A stretch of DNA of 64,000 bases, taken from contig JAGIAZ010000005.1 in assembly GCA_017744605.1 (NCBI GenBank), positions 62,001-126,000 on the forward strand, read 5' to 3'. The stretch's first letter is position 1. Each line of letters starts with the position of its first letter. The notes beneath the pieces were generated by a model, which was not told where the DNA came from, searched no databases, and saw nothing but the letters and a program-made list of their open reading frames with translations. The stretch is from Sphingobium sp. (GTDB lineage Bacteria; Pseudomonadota; Alphaproteobacteria; Sphingomonadales; Sphingomonadaceae). The position numbers and the translations under genes were made by a program. Below are positions 60,151 through 64,000 of this stretch, one piece after another.

Positions 60151-62453
60151 TGGCGCAGGATAATCCATACGCGAAATATCGTCAGGGCCCTCAGCCGGTT
60201 ACGATCGGCGCGCCTGATCTCTACCGTCCGCGAGAAGAGGAACGCAAGGACGTCGCTACGCAGCTCGATGAGGAGCGCGTAAGGATCGCTCGCGAAAACC
60301 TTGCCCGCGAGCAATCTGGCCAGACGTATCAGCAAGGTAACGCCAAGTTCGACAACGTCGCCACGCTTCGCAAGGAGTTCAACGCCCTCCCCCAAGTGCG
60401 CGAGTATACGTCTGTCATGCCGCTGCTCATGGCCGGCCTTCAGACCGCTCCAAACCCCCAAGGCGATAATGCACTGATTTATGCCTATGCAAAGATCATG
60501 GACCCCGGCTCGGTTGTCCGTGAAAGCGAGGGCGAGAGCGCTGCCAATACGGCAGGGTTCTTTGCGGCGCAGGCCGAGAAGATCAAAAAGAACCTCGGGT
60601 GGAGTGATGCGCGCGGGCTTCCGGCGGGTGCGGCCCAAGGGCTCCGCGATGAAATGAATCGCAAGGTTGCCCAGATGGCCAAGACCTACGGCGTGGAACG
60701 TGCGCGCTATCAGGAGATGGCAAAGCGTCAGAACTTCGATCCGAACGATGTTGTAGGCCAATCTCCCGCTGCACCGTTCATCGATAAATATCTACAGCTC
60801 GTTCCCAGTGCGAATCAGTCGCGGGAAAATTCCGCTATTGGCGCTTTCAACCAAGGTGCGGCAACGCTTGATCCGAAAGCTCCATTTTCCACCGACCAGG
60901 ACAAGGAGGTCGCTGCGGTAGTAAATGCCGCATTCAAAGGGGGAGCAACGTTCGAACAGCTTGACGCTATGCACCGGGCAATGACCAAAAATCCTGCCGC
61001 TCCGGATGGCGTCCCGCTCACCGAGCAGCATCGCCAATATGTGCAAGCTCGCGACAGGGGACTCCCTGTCAGTGAGTTCCCGGCTGCGACCAGCGGACAG
61101 CCTACGGCGATGCAAGATATCATCACCAATGCCGCAAAGAACCCTTGGGGCGCAGCGTTGTTTGGTGGCGTGAATGCTGATCTCGCCGGGATTCCGGGCC
61201 GTCTGGCAGGCCTGGACAAGATGGACGCCATGCGGGCCGAAAACCCCAAGGCCACATTTGCGGGCGAGATGGCGGGAAATATTGGAGGTACGCTTGCGAC
61301 AGGTGGGAGTTTAAAGGCGCTTAGCGGTGTTGCCCGACTTACGCCGGAAGTGACAGCCATGCTGGCAAACCCCCTGACGGCCGATGCGCTCTACGGGGGT
61401 ATTAGCGGCGGCATGTCCTCTGATAATCCCACGCTCGGCGCGATGGGAGGTGTTGCGGCAGCACTGATTGGCGGGTCGCTTAGCAACAAGATCACGGGTG
61501 GATTAGCAAAGAGGGCAGCGGTCAAGAATGCCGAAGCGGCCGTTCCATCGGTTGATGATCTCAAGTCTCAGGCGAAATCGCTTTACGATGCGGTTGATAA
61601 TAGTGGGGCGCTACTCGATCCGGCTCAAACCGCCAATCTCGCCAGCGATGTTCGAGCCTTTCTGTCGAAGGAAGGTGTGATCAGCCCCAAGGGCTCCCTT
61701 TCCGAAGTTCATCCGAAGGTGAAGGAGGCATTGCGCCTTGTAGACGAATATGCAGGGCAAACAATGGACCCAGCGCAGATGCAGACAGTCCGAAAGGTTG
61801 CCGCGAACGCTGCTCAGAGCGCCGACGCTTCCGAGGCGCGCGTCGGCAAGGTCGTACGTGATATCGTTGACAGCCACATCGATCCAGTGGTGCCAGATCT
61901 TGCGAGAGCTCGCGATATTTCAAGCCGCTACCTTCAGGGGCAGGAACTTGAGCAGGCTCGGCAGTTGGCGGGAGCCAGGGCTGGACAGTTTTCCGGCTCT
62001 GGTTTTGAAAATGCGCTGCGCACCGAGTATCGCGGCCTTGATCGCGGGATCGTAAAGGGTCAGAACATGTTCGACCCGGCGGTGGTCGAAGCGATCATGA
62101 ACGTTGGACGCGGCACGCCGGCATCCAATTTTGCTCGAGGCGTCGGCAAATTGGCGCCGACTGGCGTCGTAAGTAGCGGCCTATCGGCGGGCGTGCCGTT
62201 TGGCATCGGTACTGCGGTTGGCGGTCCAGCCCTTGGCTCTGCTCTCAGTGCCGGCTCTTTGACCACTGGCGCAATCGGCCGGAAAATTGCCACTGCGATG
62301 ACTGACCGCAACGCTCAGATTGCCGAGATATTGGCCAGAAATGGCGGCCCGCTCCAATTGGTAGATATACCCCCGAGCGATGTTTCCGCCCTCCTTGCGG
62401 GAGGGGCAAGCATTCCGTTTGCTCAATGGTTACAGCAGCAACAGGGCCAGTAA
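60150..62453 (+). CDS. Large internal virion/ejection protein
   Basis: 767 residues. Charged N-terminus (RPREEERKDVATQLDEERVR), long helical body, and small-residue glycine-rich segments (GGVNADLAGIPGRLAGLDKM, GGTLATGGSLKALSGVARL; GIGTAVGGPALGSALSAGSL) with amphipathic or membrane-prone character. This is typical of ejected podovirus proteins that form the DNA channel through the envelope. Assigned by place and composition. Confidence 0.62.
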   Translation: MAQDNPYAKYRQGPQPVTIGAPDLYRPREEERKDVATQLDEERVRIARENLAREQSGQTYQQGNAKFDNVATLRKEFNALPQVREYTSVMPLLMAGLQTAPNPQGDNALIYAYAKIMDPGSVVRESEGESAANTAGFFAAQAEKIKKNLGWSDARGLPAGAAQGLRDEMNRKVAQMAKTYGVERARYQEMAKRQNFDPNDVVGQSPAAPFIDKYLQLVPSANQSRENSAIGAFNQGAATLDPKAPFSTDQDKEVAAVVNAAFKGGATFEQLDAMHRAMTKNPAAPDGVPLTEQHRQYVQARDRGLPVSEFPAATSGQPTAMQDIITNAAKNPWGAALFGGVNADLAGIPGRLAGLDKMDAMRAENPKATFAGEMAGNIGGTLATGGSLKALSGVARLTPEVTAMLANPLTADALYGGISGGMSSDNPTLGAMGGVAAALIGGSLSNKITGGLAKRAAVKNAEAAVPSVDDLKSQAKSLYDAVDNSGALLDPAQTANLASDVRAFLSKEGVISPKGSLSEVHPKVKEALRLVDEYAGQTMDPAQMQTVRKVAANAAQSADASEARVGKVVRDIVDSHIDPVVPDLARARDISSRYLQGQELEQARQLAGARAGQFSGSGFENALRTEYRGLDRGIVKGQNMFDPAVVEAIMNVGRGTPASNFARGVGKLAPTGVVSSGLSAGVPFGIGTAVGGPALGSALSAGSLTTGAIGRKIATAMTDRNAQIAEILARNGGPLQLVDIPPSDVSALLAGGASIPFAQWLQQQQGQ

Positions 62454-62645
62454 GAGAAAGCTGGCTATGTAAATGCGCGAAAAAATCTCGTCGCTGTTGT
62501 CATGCTGGGGTAATTTGCGGCGCATTTTTGAAGGATTATCCTAAATTTCGGCGCTTTCATAGCCCCTTATGATGTGCTAACATTGGCCAAATCCCGCGTG
62601 GGCTGAACTCCTTCACCGCGCTTCCCCAAGAGGAAGCCGAGTTCA
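62454..62645. other. Intergenic gap before the tail fibre gene
   Basis: 192 bases without a gene, the only sizeable break in the late operon. It is AT-richer than its flanks and contains the palindrome AGGATTATCCT. No convincing promoter or terminator is seen; it may mark a module boundary of the exchangeable fibre genes. Confidence 0.4.
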
Positions 62646-63692
62646 GTGCCCAGAGACGCAAACGGAAATTATACACTCCCTGGTGGATCGATCGTCGCGA
62701 CTGGCGATACGATCCTGCCTTCGCAGCACAATCCTCCTTTGCTGGACATCGCCCAGTCGATGACCAATTCGCTCAGCCGTGACGGTCTGGGTGGAATGCG
62801 CGCCGCGTTAGACATGGGCGGCTTCAAGATTTCCAACATTCTTGCTGCGACCCTGCCGGGGGATGCTCCCCGCCTTGACCAGGTGTTTCCGACGACTGGG
62901 GGCACGATCTCAGGGAATGTCTCAGTCACTGGTGCCGCGACCTTCGGCTCCTCTCTCACTGTCACCGGAGCAGCCGTTTTCAACGGCAATGCAACCGTTG
63001 CTTCCCAGCTGAACATCGGCCCCAATGCGATCTTTCAGCATAACGGGACAGACGGCTTTCTTCGGACACAGTCCGGCAAGCTCTATCTGGGCTCCGCCGG
63101 AACCAATCATTTCAGCATCGACGCATCGACTGGCGATCTCGCTGCGCTGGCCGATGAAAAACTTCTGCTGAACACAGGCACTCTTGGTTGGTCTAGTCTG
63201 ACGAATTTCACCCTTGGTCCCAACTCAGGTGTTCCCCTGCTGGCATGGGACAGCGGCGATTATATCAGCTACGACCGCTCGATAAACACGATGTATTTCG
63301 TGATCGGGAACTCGGTAAAGCTGTCCTTAAGTGCGTCTGGCGCTTTCGATGGTAACAATCTCGAACTTGGCAACAAGGATTTACCGCAGAACGCACAGAC
63401 GGGCGATTACACCCTAGTTCTCACTGACCGAGCCAAGCACCTCTATCTGACCAGCGGCTCGGCGATGATCACGATCCCGCCAAACAGTTCGGTCGCGTAT
63501 CCGATCGGGACCGTGATCGTCCTAATCAACAACGGTTCAGCCTCCAAGACGGTAGCTCGCGGATCGGGCGTCGCTCTCCTGCTCGCGGGCTCAGCGGCAG
63601 ATGCCAACAAGACGCTTGCCCAAGGCGCGGTCGCAACCATCATCAAGGTTGCCACGAACACCTGGTTCATTTCCGGGGCAGGCGTGTCGTGA
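62646..63692 (+). CDS. Tail fibre protein
   Basis: 348 residues from a GTG at 62646, with GAGGAAG upstream. N-terminal virion-binding-like region (SIVATGDTILPSQHNPPLLD, GLGGMRAALDMGGFKISNIL), then phage-fibre repeats (VSVTGAATFGSSLTVTGAAV) and a beta-rich C-terminus. Probably a receptor-binding or fibre protein; receptor unknown. Confidence 0.75.
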   Translation: MPRDANGNYTLPGGSIVATGDTILPSQHNPPLLDIAQSMTNSLSRDGLGGMRAALDMGGFKISNILAATLPGDAPRLDQVFPTTGGTISGNVSVTGAATFGSSLTVTGAAVFNGNATVASQLNIGPNAIFQHNGTDGFLRTQSGKLYLGSAGTNHFSIDASTGDLAALADEKLLLNTGTLGWSSLTNFTLGPNSGVPLLAWDSGDYISYDRSINTMYFVIGNSVKLSLSASGAFDGNNLELGNKDLPQNAQTGDYTLVLTDRAKHLYLTSGSAMITIPPNSSVAYPIGTVIVLINNGSASKTVARGSGVALLLAGSAADANKTLAQGAVATIIKVATNTWFISGAGVS

Positions 63693-64000
63693 CGGGCGCG
63701 CTGGCAGCGATGGCTGGCATGGGGGGCTTGGGCGGCCTGATCTCGCTTTCTAATCAGTCGCCGGATTCTTCCGTTCCTGATCCCTCAATTGCGACATCAG
63801 TCTATGAGTTGCGCTCTAGCGGCGAAGTTCAGGTCAACGGTTCAACAGTCGAAAACTTCTGTAATCCTACCAACCTCGCACCCCTCCTCGAATGCCGAAT
63901 GACGATCAATTCTGGCTTCCTTAACGGAGGCACGATCAACACGTGGTTGAGCCTGGTCTCCAGCAGGCAGTGGTATGTACAGCAAGTTGGCATTGGTGTC
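63689..64000 (+). CDS. Late phage protein, truncated by window end
   Basis: Starts at a GTG in a GTGA overlap with the fibre stop and stays open for 104 codons to the window end. Gly-rich start (ALAAMAGMGGLGGLISLSNQ), later ELRSSGEVQVNGSTVENF. Possibly a fibre-associated or receptor-binding component; no family seen. Confidence 0.55.
   Translation, partial: MTGALAAMAGMGGLGGLISLSNQSPDSSVPDPSIATSVYELRSSGEVQVNGSTVENFCNPTNLAPLLECRMTINSGFLNGGTINTWLSLVSSRQWYVQQVGIGV

Larger units (their letters stand above)
34022..64000. mobile_element. Temperate podovirus-like prophage, right end outside window
   Basis: About 30 kb of a temperate phage integrated at tRNA-Gly(TCC). Modules in order: integrase and small early genes (minus), lysogeny operon with S24 repressor (minus), divergent control region with paired operators, rightward early and recombination/replication genes, then terminase, portal, scaffold, capsid, adaptor, nozzle, ejection and fibre genes. 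No tail-tube, tape-measure or sheath genes appear, which with the portal size and ejection-type proteins points to a short tail. Lysis genes and attR are not in the window. No obvious inactivating lesion is seen in core genes. Confidence 0.9.

Noticed and set aside
62454..64000. attR or lysis genes within the window
   Set aside because: No second copy of the tRNA-Gly 3' end and no holin- or endolysin-like frames were found before the window end.

Overview
The window is high-GC DNA from an alphaproteobacterium, most likely a sphingomonad (order Sphingomonadales). This rests on the family types and layout (dnaX-ybaB, lon-HU, a LiuR-like MerR beside an acyl-CoA dehydrogenase, an EcfG-type promoter) and on a tRNA-His that keeps an encoded G-1:C73 pair, a trait retained outside the Rhizobiales/Rhodobacterales/Caulobacterales clade. 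No species can be named from the sequence alone.

Bases 1 to about 33950 are ordinary chromosome. In order: a UvrD/PcrA helicase; a DUF885 metallohydrolase-like exported protein; an MFS exporter translationally coupled to cysteine synthase; a SleB-type cell wall hydrolase behind a general-stress promoter; a MerR regulator with an acyl-CoA dehydrogenase; hisI; an amino-acid dehydrogenase; tRNA-His; HU; Lon; YbaB and DnaX; DMT and POT transporters; the 4.5S SRP RNA; a VOC protein; a coupled trio of two cysteine desulfurases and a 2Fe-2S ferredoxin; an alpha/beta hydrolase and a small monooxygenase; an ABC-F ATPase; a SIMPL protein; a PepSY/response regulator/histidine kinase set; a TonB-like protein; purC; a Tat-exported dienelactone-hydrolase-like protein; and a LysR regulator.

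From the 3' end of tRNA-Gly(TCC) at 33948-34021 to the end of the window lies a temperate phage genome, about 30 kb of it visible, with its far end and attR outside. The left arm (minus strand, 38450 down to 34040) is a tightly coupled early operon of small genes ending in the integrase. It includes a DUF6745-like protein carrying 34 exact-register copies of a 12-bp repeat. A LexA/CI-like S24 repressor (40420-41085) is followed on its own strand by a Rap1a/Tai-like protein, a secreted SNase-fold nuclease, two unknown proteins and a HIRAN remnant, the expected position for genes expressed in the lysogen. Four copies of a 22-bp palindrome (AAAGCACAT-N4-ATGTGCTTT) sit in two pairs, one before the early left operon and one between the repressor and a Cro-like gene.

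The rightward early operon (41170-47201) holds small regulators, a candidate annealing protein with SSB, an HNH homing endonuclease that has apparently split and re-founded a neighbouring gene, NinB, RusA, a DnaA-domain-IV protein and replication-type genes. The late operon (47254 onward) reads terminase, portal, scaffold, capsid, adaptor, nozzle and ejection proteins and tail fibre, a short-tailed (podovirus-like) order. No lysis genes are seen before the window ends.
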